From Clostridia bacterium (lineage in GTDB: Bacteria > Bacillota > Clostridia > Christensenellales > Aristaeellaceae): 64,000 nucleotides of DNA. Positions 53,926-62,756 of this stretch are shown in pieces. Each line of letters begins with the position of its first letter. Position 1 is the first letter of the stretch. The DNA lies in contig JAFRLY010000032.1 of NCBI GenBank assembly GCA_017431005.1, positions 1-64,000 on the forward strand. Reading direction: 5' to 3'. The notes below the pieces were generated by a model, which saw only the letters and a list, made by a program, of their open reading frames with translations, searched no databases and was not told the origin of the DNA. The position numbers were made by a program, and so were the translations under genes.

Positions 53926-55260
53926 TTACAGCCTCCAGAACCTCATCCCGGAAGCCTTCAGCTCATCCATACGGTACAGTGACTTGACATCCACAAGGAC
54001 CTTTTCCTCATCGGCCAGCTCGGGCTTAAAGAGCTCCTTGAGCTGCATCAGGGACATGTTCCTGTACTCCTTGTGTCCCACGGCAACGATCACGCAGTCC
54101 GCCTTCGGGATATCCTTCCAGTCCGTCAGCTCAACGCCGTACTCATGCTTCGCGACATCCTTATCCGCCCAGGAATCCGTCACGACCGGATGAATATCGT
54201 ATTCCTTCAGCCGGTTGATGATATCCACGACCTTGCTGTTCCGGGTATCCGGGCAGTTTTCCTTGAAGGTCAGGCCGAGAATCAGCACCGTCGCCTTCTT
54301 CGGCGCCATGCCGGCCTCGATCATTTCCTTGATGGCGGCATCCGCCACAAAGGCTCCCATGCTGTCATTGACCTGGCGGCCGTTCAGAATGATCTGGCTG
54401 TGATAGCCCAGCTTCTCAGCGATATTCGTCAGATAATAGGGATCCACACCGATGCAGTGTCCGCCCACAAGACCGGGCTTGAAGCCCAGGGCATTCCACT
54501 TGGTGTTCATGCCCGCCAGCACCTCATCCGTGTCAATCTTCAGCTTGTCGCAAATAATGGCGATCTCGTTCATGAAGGCGATGTTGATATCGCGCTGGCT
54601 GTTTTCAACAACCTTGACGGCCTCGGCCGTTTTGATATTGCTGACCGGGAAGGTGCCCGCCTTGATGACGATATCATAAACTTTCTTAATTTCCCTTGCG
54701 GATTCCTCATCCATGCCGGAAACAACCTTGCGGATGGTCGTAAGCGTATGGACACGGTCGCCGGGGTTGATGCGCTCGGGACTGTAGCCGATCTTCCAGT
54801 CCACGCCGCACTTCAGGCCGGATTCCTTTTCAATGATCGGAACGCAGATGTCCTCCGTGACGCCCGGATATACAGTGGATTCAAAGACCACGATGGTTCC
54901 GGGGGCAAGGTTCTGACCGACGGTTCTGGACGCGCCCTCAACAGGCTTCAGATCCGGCGTATTGTCGTCGTTGACCGGCGTCGGAACGGCGACCACAATG
55001 AACCTTGCTTCCTTCAGCCTCGCGGGATCCGCCGTAAACTCGACCGTCGTATCCTTAATCGCTTCGCCCACTTCGTTTGTGGCGTCAATGCCGTTGGCAT
55101 ACTCCTCCACGCGTTTTTTATTGATATCGAAGCCGATCACCTTAATGTGTTTCGCGAATTCAACCGCGATCGGCATACCGACATAACCCAGGCCAACCAG
55201 CGCCAGTTTTTCTTTTCCGGAAATCAGTCCCTGATAAATATTATTGAACTCCATCGTCAT
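53926..55260 (-). CDS. Nucleotide-sugar 6-dehydrogenase (TviB/WbpO/WbpA-like)
   Basis: 444 residues. NAD-binding LALVGLGYVGMPIAVEF, FVVAVPTPVNDDNTPDLKPV, SPERINPGDRVHTLTTIRKVVSG and the catalytic-region PGLVGGHCIGVDPYYLT are diagnostic of UDP-N-acetylhexosamine 6-dehydrogenases. It makes the uronic acid, likely UDP-GlcNAcA, feeding the oxidoreductase step. ATG 55260 follows AAAGGAG. The 84-bp gap upstream holds a small perfect hairpin GGAAGGA/TCCTTCC (55312-55329). Confidence 0.9.
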   Translation of the reverse strand: MTMEFNNIYQGLISGKEKLALVGLGYVGMPIAVEFAKHIKVIGFDINKKRVEEYANGIDATNEVGEAIKDTTVEFTADPARLKEARFIVVAVPTPVNDDNTPDLKPVEGASRTVGQNLAPGTIVVFESTVYPGVTEDICVPIIEKESGLKCGVDWKIGYSPERINPGDRVHTLTTIRKVVSGMDEESAREIKKVYDIVIKAGTFPVSNIKTAEAVKVVENSQRDINIAFMNEIAIICDKLKIDTDEVLAGMNTKWNALGFKPGLVGGHCIGVDPYYLTNIAEKLGYHSQIILNGRQVNDSMGAFVADAAIKEMIEAGMAPKKATVLILGLTFKENCPDTRNSKVVDIINRLKEYDIHPVVTDSWADKDVAKHEYGVELTDWKDIPKADCVIVAVGHKEYRNMSLMQLKELFKPELADEEKVLVDVKSLYRMDELKASGMRFWRL

Positions 55261-55344
55261 CCAGATCTCCTTTTCCTATTCTGAGAACATACCAACCGGG
55301 ATATATATGCAGGAAGGAGCTTTCCTTCCCGTATAAACACAGCA

Positions 55345-56466
55345 TTACCGGAGAAGCTCCCCGCAGATCCTCTCCACATCCTCTTCCTTCATATACGGAT
55401 GCATCGGAAGGGAAAGAACACGATTTGTTGCTTCAACGGTATTCGGATACATCGCGTCATCCAGGTTCATCCATTTATACGCTTCCTGCTGATGCAATCC
55501 CCGCGGATAATAAATCATGGAAGGAATGCCGGCAGCCTTCAGCTTTGCCTGCATGGCGTCCCGCGTTTCCCTGTTCTCCAGCAGAATGGTATACTGCGCC
55601 CACGAGGACAGGAAGCCGGGCAGCACCGTGGGCGTAACAAACCGGTCCTTCAGCCGCTGCGTATACCAGCCCGCAGCCCTGTTCACGTCATCGATCTCAT
55701 GCGCTGTGAACGCTTTGAATTTCGGGAGCAGAATCGCCGCCTGGATCGTATCCAGCCGGCTGTTCATGCCGATCTCCCGGTTGTCATACTTGTCCGCGGG
55801 GGATTTCCCCTGGGCACGCAGGGAGCGCAGCCTCGCATTCTCTTCATCATCGTCGGTGAAAACCGCCCCGCCGTCACCGTAGCAGCCAAGCGGTTTCGCC
55901 GGGAAGAAGGAGGTTGTTGACATATCCCCGAAGGAACAGGCCAGTTTTCCGCGGATATTACCGCCGAAGCCCTGGGCGCCGTCCTCCAGCACCTTCAGCC
56001 CGTATTTCTCCGCAATGGGCAGAATCCTGTCATAATCCGCGGGCTGACCGAACAGATCAACGGGAACGATGACCTTCGGCGTCAGCTTTCCCTCCTTCAG
56101 CACCCGCTCAATCTGCCGTTCCAGATCATCCGGACTCATGTTGAAGGTATTCAGATCAATGTCCACCAGGACCGGCGTCGCTCCCAGAATCGAGGACGTT
56201 CCGGCGGACGCGAAATAAGTGAAATCGGAAGTAAAAACCGCGTCCCCCGGGCCGATTCCCCAGACCATCAGGGCCAGCTGCAGGGCGTCCGTTCCGTTGG
56301 CGCAGGCCACACAATGCTTCCTGCCGACATATTCCGCCAATTTCGTTTCCAGTTCAGTTACCGGTTTGCCCAGAATAAATGCAGTGGAGTCAATCACAGC
56401 CTGAATCCCGGCGTCAATCTCCGGCTTCAGCGCCTGATACTGCGCACCCAGGTCTCTGAATTGCAT
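55345..56466 (-). CDS. WbpE-like sugar aminotransferase, copy 2
   Basis: 373 residues, DegT family. PLP lysine in TSFFPAKPLGCYGDGGAVF; VLEDGAQGFGGNIRGK. It closely resembles the copy at 50417-51535 across its whole length but is clearly diverged. ATG 56466 (MQFRDLGAQYQ) has GGAG at eight bases; the upstream in-frame ATGs at 56472 and 56517 are worse. Paired with the Gfo/Idh gene upstream. Two pairs may make two different diamino sugars or act as isozymes. Confidence 0.87.
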   Translation of the reverse strand: MQFRDLGAQYQALKPEIDAGIQAVIDSTAFILGKPVTELETKLAEYVGRKHCVACANGTDALQLALMVWGIGPGDAVFTSDFTYFASAGTSSILGATPVLVDIDLNTFNMSPDDLERQIERVLKEGKLTPKVIVPVDLFGQPADYDRILPIAEKYGLKVLEDGAQGFGGNIRGKLACSFGDMSTTSFFPAKPLGCYGDGGAVFTDDDEENARLRSLRAQGKSPADKYDNREIGMNSRLDTIQAAILLPKFKAFTAHEIDDVNRAAGWYTQRLKDRFVTPTVLPGFLSSWAQYTILLENRETRDAMQAKLKAAGIPSMIYYPRGLHQQEAYKWMNLDDAMYPNTVEATNRVLSLPMHPYMKEEDVERICGELLR

Positions 56467-56494
56467 TGTCATATCTCCTTGCTGTGCCTTCGCG

Positions 56495-57568
56495 TTACTT
56501 GTCAAATCTTCCGACAAAATCCATCGTGCTGCATTCCGTCAGCGGAAGCTTCACCGGGCGGTGCTCCGCCGCGGACTTGTAAATCGCCAGAATCAGCTCC
56601 AGCGCTCTCTTGCCGGCTTCGCCGTCAATATAGGGAGCCCGGTGATTCTGAATGGCGTCGATCACATCCGCGTACAGCGGCGTGTGGCCGAATCCGTACA
56701 CGTTCGGGGGGTTCTCATGATAGGTGGCCTTGACGTAATCCGGGTCATCCAGCTTGTCCGCGAAGCTCCACTCCTCAATGATGTTATCGGAGGTGCCGCC
56801 TGCTTTGACGGTTCCTTTTTCGCCGAATATATACAGAGTTTCCTCCAGATTCTTCGGATAGACGTTCGTCGTTCCCTCGATCAGGCCGTAGGAGCCGTTT
56901 TTGAATTTGACCAGCGCCATGCCCAGGTCTTCCGCTTCCAGATACGGATGCTCGAGCTGGTCCGTGTAGGCCATAACCTCTTCCACTTCATCGCCCATCA
57001 TCCAGCGGAGCAGGTCGATGTTATGAATGCACTGGTTCATCAGGCAGCCGCCGTCCTGCGCCCAGGTTCCGCGCCACGGCGCCTGATCATAGTAGCTCTT
57101 TCCGCGGTTCCACCGGATATGCGCCGCGCCGTGGGAAAGCTTGCCGAAGCGGCCCGCCTCCAGCGCCTTGCGGATATACTGGACGGATTTGTTGAACCGG
57201 TTCTGATGGTTCGCGCAGACCAGCACGCCCGCCTTCTTCCCGGCCGCAATGATCGCGTCGGCATCGGCGATGGACAGCGCAATCGGCTTTTCAATGATCA
57301 CATTGCAGCCGGCTGCGATACAGTCCAGCGCGATCGCGGCATGCTTGCCGGACTCCGTGGCGATGGCCACCAGCTCCGGCTTCTCCTTTTCGAGAAGTTC
57401 CTTATAGTCAGTATACTTCCTGACCGCTTCCAGTCCGAATTTCTCAGATTTCTCCGTCATAATCTCCGGAACAATATCACACATCGCCACAAAATCCAGG
57501 TGATTGTTTTTCGCGGCTTCGATATGGTTCGGTGAAATGCGGCCGCAGCCAATTAACGCGTACTTCAT
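56495..57568 (-). CDS. WbpB-like Gfo/Idh/MocA sugar oxidoreductase, copy 2
   Basis: 357 residues. ALIGCGRISPNHIEAAKNN is the NAD-binding motif; IIEKPIALSIADA carries the catalytic lysine; SYYDQAPWRGTWAQDGGCLMNQCIHNIDLLRWMMG is typical of WbpB/WlbA. It follows the 2-epimerase with an ATGA overlap and precedes the aminotransferase copy 2. It is only distantly similar to the copy at 51574-52572. Confidence 0.87.
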   Translation of the reverse strand: MKYALIGCGRISPNHIEAAKNNHLDFVAMCDIVPEIMTEKSEKFGLEAVRKYTDYKELLEKEKPELVAIATESGKHAAIALDCIAAGCNVIIEKPIALSIADADAIIAAGKKAGVLVCANHQNRFNKSVQYIRKALEAGRFGKLSHGAAHIRWNRGKSYYDQAPWRGTWAQDGGCLMNQCIHNIDLLRWMMGDEVEEVMAYTDQLEHPYLEAEDLGMALVKFKNGSYGLIEGTTNVYPKNLEETLYIFGEKGTVKAGGTSDNIIEEWSFADKLDDPDYVKATYHENPPNVYGFGHTPLYADVIDAIQNHRAPYIDGEAGKRALELILAIYKSAAEHRPVKLPLTECSTMDFVGRFDK

Positions 57569-58656
57569 TTTTCTGTCCTTTCTTTCTGTGCTTCTTCCAG
57601 GGCTTTGACAATCTTTATTGCTGAATGCCCATCCCCGAAAGGCTGATAGGCATCATCAATCTTCTGTACATGCTGCAGCTTTTCAACAATTTCGTCCGCC
57701 AGCGGCCGGCTCAGTTCATTCCTGTTATCGACCATCGTTTCAGGCCAGCAGACAAAATTCAGGATCGTGACGCATTTCTTTTTCGCAAAGAACGCTTCCC
57801 GCTGCAGCCCGCCTGAATCTGTGACGATCTTCTTTGCGTTCTTAACCAGGCAGGCGCTTTCCAGGTATCCGACCGGCTCTGTCAGGATCATTTTTGAAAA
57901 CTGATACTGTTTCTGCAGCCGCACCGCCCGTTCCTTATTTCTGGGATGAACCGGATAAACGGTCGGAGCGTCCAGCCTCTCCGCGGCGTTAAAGATCTCC
58001 AGCAGGTCCTTATCGTCGTTCGTGTTCTCTTCCCTATGGCATGTCAGGTAATAATACTCTTCCGGAACTCCCGCCGTTCCCCCGGTCAGCAGTTTCAGCG
58101 TAATCTCAGCGGGCTGAAGCTTGTTGCTGTACTCCACAAAGGCGTCATACATGGGATCCCCGACGATTCTGCCTCTTTCCTGCAGCCCCTCGTTCGCCAT
58201 CTCGTCGTATCCGCTTCCGGTGCTGGCCAGCAGCAGCGCGGATACATGATCCGTGCAGATCCGGTTCAGCTCCTCGGGATTCGTCATATTATGCACCCGG
58301 GCTCCCGCTTCCACATGACATACCGGAATATGCAGCTTCGCGGCTGCCAGCGCAGCCGCCAGCGTGGAATTCGTGTCACCGTAAACCAGCACCCAGTCCG
58401 GCTGCTCTTTGATCAGCACTTCCTCAATCGCAGCCAGCATTCTTCCGGTCATCTGCCCGTGGGTACCGCCGGAGATTCCCAGATTGTAATCCGGATCCGG
58501 AATGTCCAGCTCCCTGAAGAACTGTTCCGACATATTGTAATCAAAGTGCTGCCCGGTATGAATCAGTATTTCCTGATGCCGTTTTCTCAGCTCATGGGAA
58601 ACAACCGCCGCTTTAATGAACTGCGGACGCGCACCGACCACTGTGGCTATCTTCAC
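57565..58656 (-). CDS. Non-hydrolysing UDP-sugar 2-epimerase (WecB/WbpI-like)
   Basis: 363 residues. IATVVGARPQFIKAAVVSHEL, VLVYGDTNSTLAAALAAAKL and VCHVEAGARVHNMTNPEELNR are diagnostic. In this gene set it most likely converts the UDP-GlcNAc(3NAc)A-type sugar to its manno form (WbpI role), though UDP-GlcNAc itself is possible. GTG start with AGGAGG upstream. Confidence 0.9.
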   Translation of the reverse strand: MKIATVVGARPQFIKAAVVSHELRKRHQEILIHTGQHFDYNMSEQFFRELDIPDPDYNLGISGGTHGQMTGRMLAAIEEVLIKEQPDWVLVYGDTNSTLAAALAAAKLHIPVCHVEAGARVHNMTNPEELNRICTDHVSALLLASTGSGYDEMANEGLQERGRIVGDPMYDAFVEYSNKLQPAEITLKLLTGGTAGVPEEYYYLTCHREENTNDDKDLLEIFNAAERLDAPTVYPVHPRNKERAVRLQKQYQFSKMILTEPVGYLESACLVKNAKKIVTDSGGLQREAFFAKKKCVTILNFVCWPETMVDNRNELSRPLADEIVEKLQHVQKIDDAYQPFGDGHSAIKIVKALEEAQKERTEK

Positions 58657-58661
58657 GCATT

Positions 58662-59888
58662 TTACCTCCTGAATATCTCCTCAAACTGTTTAGCCAGTTT
58701 TTCGTAAGTAAAATGATTCAGCACGGCATTTCTTCCGTTCTGTCCCATACGGTTCCGTTCCGCCGGGCTTAACGACAGCATCTTACTCAGTCCGTCAGCC
58801 AGTGCGTCAGCATCCTCCGCCTTTACGGAAATGCCGCAATCATAGTCCGTTATGAAATTGTTCGGCGCGTCCACGGCATAAAGAATCGGCTTTCCGGACA
58901 TCATGGAGTCAAACAGCTTGTTCATACAGATACCGAAACGGAACATGTCATTATGCAGCGCGCCGACATAACAGCAGTCTGCTTCCTCCAGAAGGCTCGG
59001 AATACTGCCTTTTGAGATTTTCGGAAGGAAGACACTGTCCTCTCTCCCCGCTGTCCTCCTCATCAGCTCTTCCTTTTGATTTCCTTCCCCGACAATCACA
59101 ACAGCAGCTCTGGCACCATTCAGCTTTTCCACGGCATCCAGCAGATAATCGATCGCATACGATTTCGTAATGCTGCCAAAGAAGCATACGACAAATTTTC
59201 CCTGCATATGAAGCGCATCCAGCTTCTGCTTATGTTCCTCCGGAAGCGGCTTCGCGTTTTCCCATTCATCCAGGACAATGCCATTCATGACCACTTTAAA
59301 CTTTTCCGGTTTCATTCCGTGTTCCACGAAATAGTCTTTCGCGGCACAGAGAAGAGAAACAACGTAATCCGAATGCCTGCAGAAGCTGTTTTCACCCATC
59401 TGAATAAGCTGAACAAAGGGATTGCTTTTCTTCATTCCCCCCAGCTCGATCAGCGTGATCGGCCACATGTCATGGACCTCATGAATCAGCAATGCGTGAT
59501 TCTTTGTCTTTTTCTTAATTCTTTGTCCGGCATAAGTGTCCAGCGGATAGGTTGAAGACGTGATGATGACATCCGGCTTCCAGTTTTCAGCGATCATCTT
59601 CGCGTTTTTCCACAGCTTCCAGACAAAGCGAAACATTGTCAGGGCTCTGGCCGCGCCATTTCCGGTATATTGACCTGTTTTTATCCAGACATAATCAATA
59701 CCATCTGTCGTTTCCGTCTGGAAGTTTTTTTCAACTGCCGGATTTCTTATTCTCAGATGAGAATAATCACCAGCCACTATCCTGACATGGTGCCCCATTT
59801 TCACCCATTCGCGGGCCAGATAATAGGGGCGGAATTCCATGCCCATTTCAGGGGATCCGGCATAGTGTTCGATATAGAGAATATTCAT
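58662..59888 (-). CDS. Group-1 glycosyltransferase (WbuB-like)
   Basis: 408 residues, GT-B. Features are MNILYIEHYAGSPEMGMEFRPYYLAREW, HEVHDMWPITLIELGG, VCFFGSITKSYAIDYLLDA and FRFGICMNKLFDSMMSGKPILY. WbuB-type enzymes often add the second sugar, an amino-dideoxy hexose, to the lipid-linked primer. It overlaps the phosphoglycosyl transferase gene as ATGA, in line with acting right after it. Confidence 0.85.
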   Translation of the reverse strand: MNILYIEHYAGSPEMGMEFRPYYLAREWVKMGHHVRIVAGDYSHLRIRNPAVEKNFQTETTDGIDYVWIKTGQYTGNGAARALTMFRFVWKLWKNAKMIAENWKPDVIITSSTYPLDTYAGQRIKKKTKNHALLIHEVHDMWPITLIELGGMKKSNPFVQLIQMGENSFCRHSDYVVSLLCAAKDYFVEHGMKPEKFKVVMNGIVLDEWENAKPLPEEHKQKLDALHMQGKFVVCFFGSITKSYAIDYLLDAVEKLNGARAAVVIVGEGNQKEELMRRTAGREDSVFLPKISKGSIPSLLEEADCCYVGALHNDMFRFGICMNKLFDSMMSGKPILYAVDAPNNFITDYDCGISVKAEDADALADGLSKMLSLSPAERNRMGQNGRNAVLNHFTYEKLAKQFEEIFRR

Positions 59889-60580
59889 TCGTAGTCCTTC
59901 CCCAGAACCGCCGCAACTGTCCTGAACATCGTCCCCGCTTCATTCATGACACTGAACTCCCGGACGCTCTTCAGATTCCACTTCATCTTTTCCGGTAAAA
60001 CCTTATGCATATATACCGCGTCCACGTCATCCGCCGCGCTCAGGAGTTTGTCCTCATCCTTGTAGCGGATGCTGGCCTCGCTGGTGATGCCCGCCGGCAG
60101 CAGGAGCGTGGCATAATATTCCGGCTCATACTGCTCAACGTATTTCACCGCCTCCGGCCGGGTGCCGACAAAGGACATCGTACCCTGCAGCACGTCAATC
60201 ACCTGCGGCAGCTCATCCAGCCTGACGCGGCGGAGCTTTGACCCGACCCGCGTGATTCTGCTGTCATGGCCGACTGTGACAGCAGTGCCGATTTTATCGG
60301 CATTGGACACCATCGTCCGGAATTTATGAATCCTGAAATGCTTTCCGTAAGCGGTGACCCGCTCCTGCCGGTAGAAAACCGGCCCCGGAGAATCCAGCTT
60401 TACAGCGGCTGCAATAACCGCCATCGGGATCAGCAGCAAAATCAGCAGGATAATGCCCAGCAGGAGATCAAAGACTCTTTTCAGGAGAAGCTGCCCCCGC
60501 TTTCTGCTCAGGCCTTCCCAGTACGGTCTGACCGCATCACTCCGCATGAATTCCGGAAGGTCGTCCCATCGTTTCAGCAT
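59885..60580 (-). CDS. Initiating phosphoglycosyl transferase (PglC-like)
   Basis: About 231 residues. A reentrant membrane helix (LKRVFDLLLGIILLILLLIPMAVI) is followed by DSPGPVFYRQERVTAYGKHFRIHKFRTM, VRLDELPQVIDVLQGTMSFVGTRPE, the small monotopic PGT core. It loads the first sugar phosphate onto undecaprenyl phosphate. ATG 60580 (MLKRWDDLPEF) overlaps the fusion gene's stop. Its position behind the dehydratase/aminotransferase genes suggests a bacillosamine-type starter sugar. Confidence 0.9.
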   Translation of the reverse strand: MLKRWDDLPEFMRSDAVRPYWEGLSRKRGQLLLKRVFDLLLGIILLILLLIPMAVIAAAVKLDSPGPVFYRQERVTAYGKHFRIHKFRTMVSNADKIGTAVTVGHDSRITRVGSKLRRVRLDELPQVIDVLQGTMSFVGTRPEAVKYVEQYEPEYYATLLLPAGITSEASIRYKDEDKLLSAADDVDAVYMHKVLPEKMKWNLKSVREFSVMNEAGTMFRTVAAVLGKDYE

Positions 60581-62730
60581 GCTTTCACCACTGTTCTCAG
60601 CGCGTTGCACACCGTCTCCACATCGTCATCCGACAGCAGCGTGTGAAGCGGCAGGGTAAACAGATTCTGATAATAATCATAGGTGTTCGGGAAATCCTCA
60701 ATCCTCCAGCCAAGGGCTTTATAGGCTGTCATCATGGGCAGCGGCTTGTAATGCACATTGGTGCTTACACCGGCCTTCGCCATTTCCTCAATGACCCTGT
60801 TCCGCTTCTCTGTATCCGCGCCCGGGATGCGGACCAGATACAGATGGTTCGAGGAATCCATGCCAGGCACATGATGATTCAGATGCTCCAGGCCCAGCTC
60901 GTCGCAGACCTCGTCATACTTCCGGATCATGGCAACCCGGCGGTCCAGCAGGCCCGGATACCGGTCCAGCTGGCGCAGACCGATCGCGGCCATGATATCC
61001 GTCATATTGCATTTGTACCAGGGCCCGATAATATCATACTCCCAGGCGCCGACTTTGGACTTCGCCAGCGCGTCCTTATTCTGCCCGTGCAGGGAAAGCA
61101 GCTGGTAATATTTATAGATTTCCGCGTCAGTCACGCCGTTTTCATATACGCCGGCCGGCAGCTGCCACGCGCTGGCGCCGCCCTCCGCCGTTGTGAAATT
61201 TTTGACCGCATGGAAAGAGAAGGAGGTGAAATGCGCAATTTTTCCGCAGTACCGCTTCTCAGGCGCCGCCAGCCTGCCTTCCCCGGCCCGGGCCACCACG
61301 CGGCTGGCGCCCAGCGCGTGCGCACAGTCTGAAAGGATGGCCACGGTCCCGATCCCCTTCTGGATCCGGGAGGCAAGATCTCCCAGCAGCGTTCCATCGC
61401 TTTCCGCAGGCGTGAACAGGCTCTTTTTCCGTTCCGCAATCTCAAAGATTCTGTCGTAGTCCGCAACAACACCGCCCAGATCAACCGCGATGATTGCTTT
61501 TGTCTTTTCCGTGATGGCTGCTTCCAGCGCCTCGTAATCCATCTCCGGACAATGGGAAGCTTTGTCGCCGTCCTTCTGGATATCCACAAACTTCACGGTC
61601 GCACCGCAGTGAATCGCCGCGGAAGCCGTGGCCGTATACGTATAGGCGGGTACAATGACCTCGTCACCCTCATGGATGCCCAGAATCCTCAGATTCAGCT
61701 CCTCCGCCGCCGTCGCGGAATTCAGGCAGACCACGCGGTCCTTCCACCGGTCCGCATCGGATTCCGTATCGACGTCAACATTACCGGTCTCAATGTAAGC
61801 CGCCAGTCTTCTTTCCAGCAGCTTTGTCCTGGGACCCGTCGTGATCCAGCCGGAACGGAGGGCTTCCACCACCTCGCCGATCTCAGAATCAGAGATGTCC
61901 GGCGGGCTGAAGGGAATAACCTTCTTCTGAGCCGGCTTGGCAACAACCTCCCGGGTTGCCTCCAGATCCTCATTACGGGAAAGATAAATGGAATAGCCGA
62001 AGTCCTGCAGCTCAATGTTTCTGTCCTTGCAGATTTTTTCGATTTCCTTCTTGATCTCCGGCTGCAGCAGCGGATCCGCGATAAAAACCTTTCTGATATC
62101 ATACTGGTTGATCGCGTTCTCCAGCCGGTCGATACCGCCGTAAACCGGTATCCCGTCCATCATTTTGCCGTAGGTGCCGCCCTTGCTGTCCAGCACGCAG
62201 ACCGGTCGGAAACTGCTGTCATTTTCCAGCTCCTTGACCACACGCCTGGCCGCTTCGCCCGCGCCGATCACCATGGCTGAGACACCGGGTTTCCGCATGT
62301 TCTCTATTTTTTTCTTTTCCACCAGCAGAAACCGGTATCCGAAGCGGATCAGCGCGATAAAGAAGAACTGAAGAATCGCACCGATCACATAATAAGTAAT
62401 CGGCATCCGGCGCACAAACAGAAGGGATCCGACCACCTGAACCACCGCTGTCACCACGGATGCCGCGATGATCCGGTTCATATCGTTCAGACCGGCGTAA
62501 CGCCACATGCCTCCGTAAAGGCGGAATAAAGCAAAAATCAGAATACACAGAACCGTATAGAAAGGGGCGATCTTTATCCAGTCCTCCAGCAGGTAGGAGA
62601 CCGTCGGACGGAACACAAAGTTCACATAGAACCGGATCAGCAGCGCCAGCAGGTAAGCCGCGTTGACAGCGATCACATCCAGAATCACGATCCACAGGTC
62701 CTTCACGATGGAATTCCAGATTCTTTTCAT
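60574..62730 (-). CDS. Fusion: FlaA1/PglF N-terminal membrane half plus DegT aminotransferase
   Basis: About 718 residues. Residues 1-140 form four membrane helices, and about 150-245 a Rossmann-like domain (AMVIGAGEAARRVV). After a linker, about 270-718 is a complete DegT/ArnB-type aminotransferase (SPPDISDSEIGEVVEALRSGWITTGP) with PLP lysine near K510 in FSFHAVKNFTTAEGGA. The usual catalytic SDR half is absent. The membrane half closely matches the separate protein at 3867-4847. It may hold an aminotransferase on the membrane next to the PglC-like enzyme. ATG 62730 follows GAGGGAAAGGG. Confidence 0.88.
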   Translation of the reverse strand: MKRIWNSIVKDLWIVILDVIAVNAAYLLALLIRFYVNFVFRPTVSYLLEDWIKIAPFYTVLCILIFALFRLYGGMWRYAGLNDMNRIIAASVVTAVVQVVGSLLFVRRMPITYYVIGAILQFFFIALIRFGYRFLLVEKKKIENMRKPGVSAMVIGAGEAARRVVKELENDSSFRPVCVLDSKGGTYGKMMDGIPVYGGIDRLENAINQYDIRKVFIADPLLQPEIKKEIEKICKDRNIELQDFGYSIYLSRNEDLEATREVVAKPAQKKVIPFSPPDISDSEIGEVVEALRSGWITTGPRTKLLERRLAAYIETGNVDVDTESDADRWKDRVVCLNSATAAEELNLRILGIHEGDEVIVPAYTYTATASAAIHCGATVKFVDIQKDGDKASHCPEMDYEALEAAITEKTKAIIAVDLGGVVADYDRIFEIAERKKSLFTPAESDGTLLGDLASRIQKGIGTVAILSDCAHALGASRVVARAGEGRLAAPEKRYCGKIAHFTSFSFHAVKNFTTAEGGASAWQLPAGVYENGVTDAEIYKYYQLLSLHGQNKDALAKSKVGAWEYDIIGPWYKCNMTDIMAAIGLRQLDRYPGLLDRRVAMIRKYDEVCDELGLEHLNHHVPGMDSSNHLYLVRIPGADTEKRNRVIEEMAKAGVSTNVHYKPLPMMTAYKALGWRIEDFPNTYDYYQNLFTLPLHTLLSDDDVETVCNALRTVVKAC

Positions 62731-62756
62731 TTTCCCTTTCCCTCGATCCATGTGTA

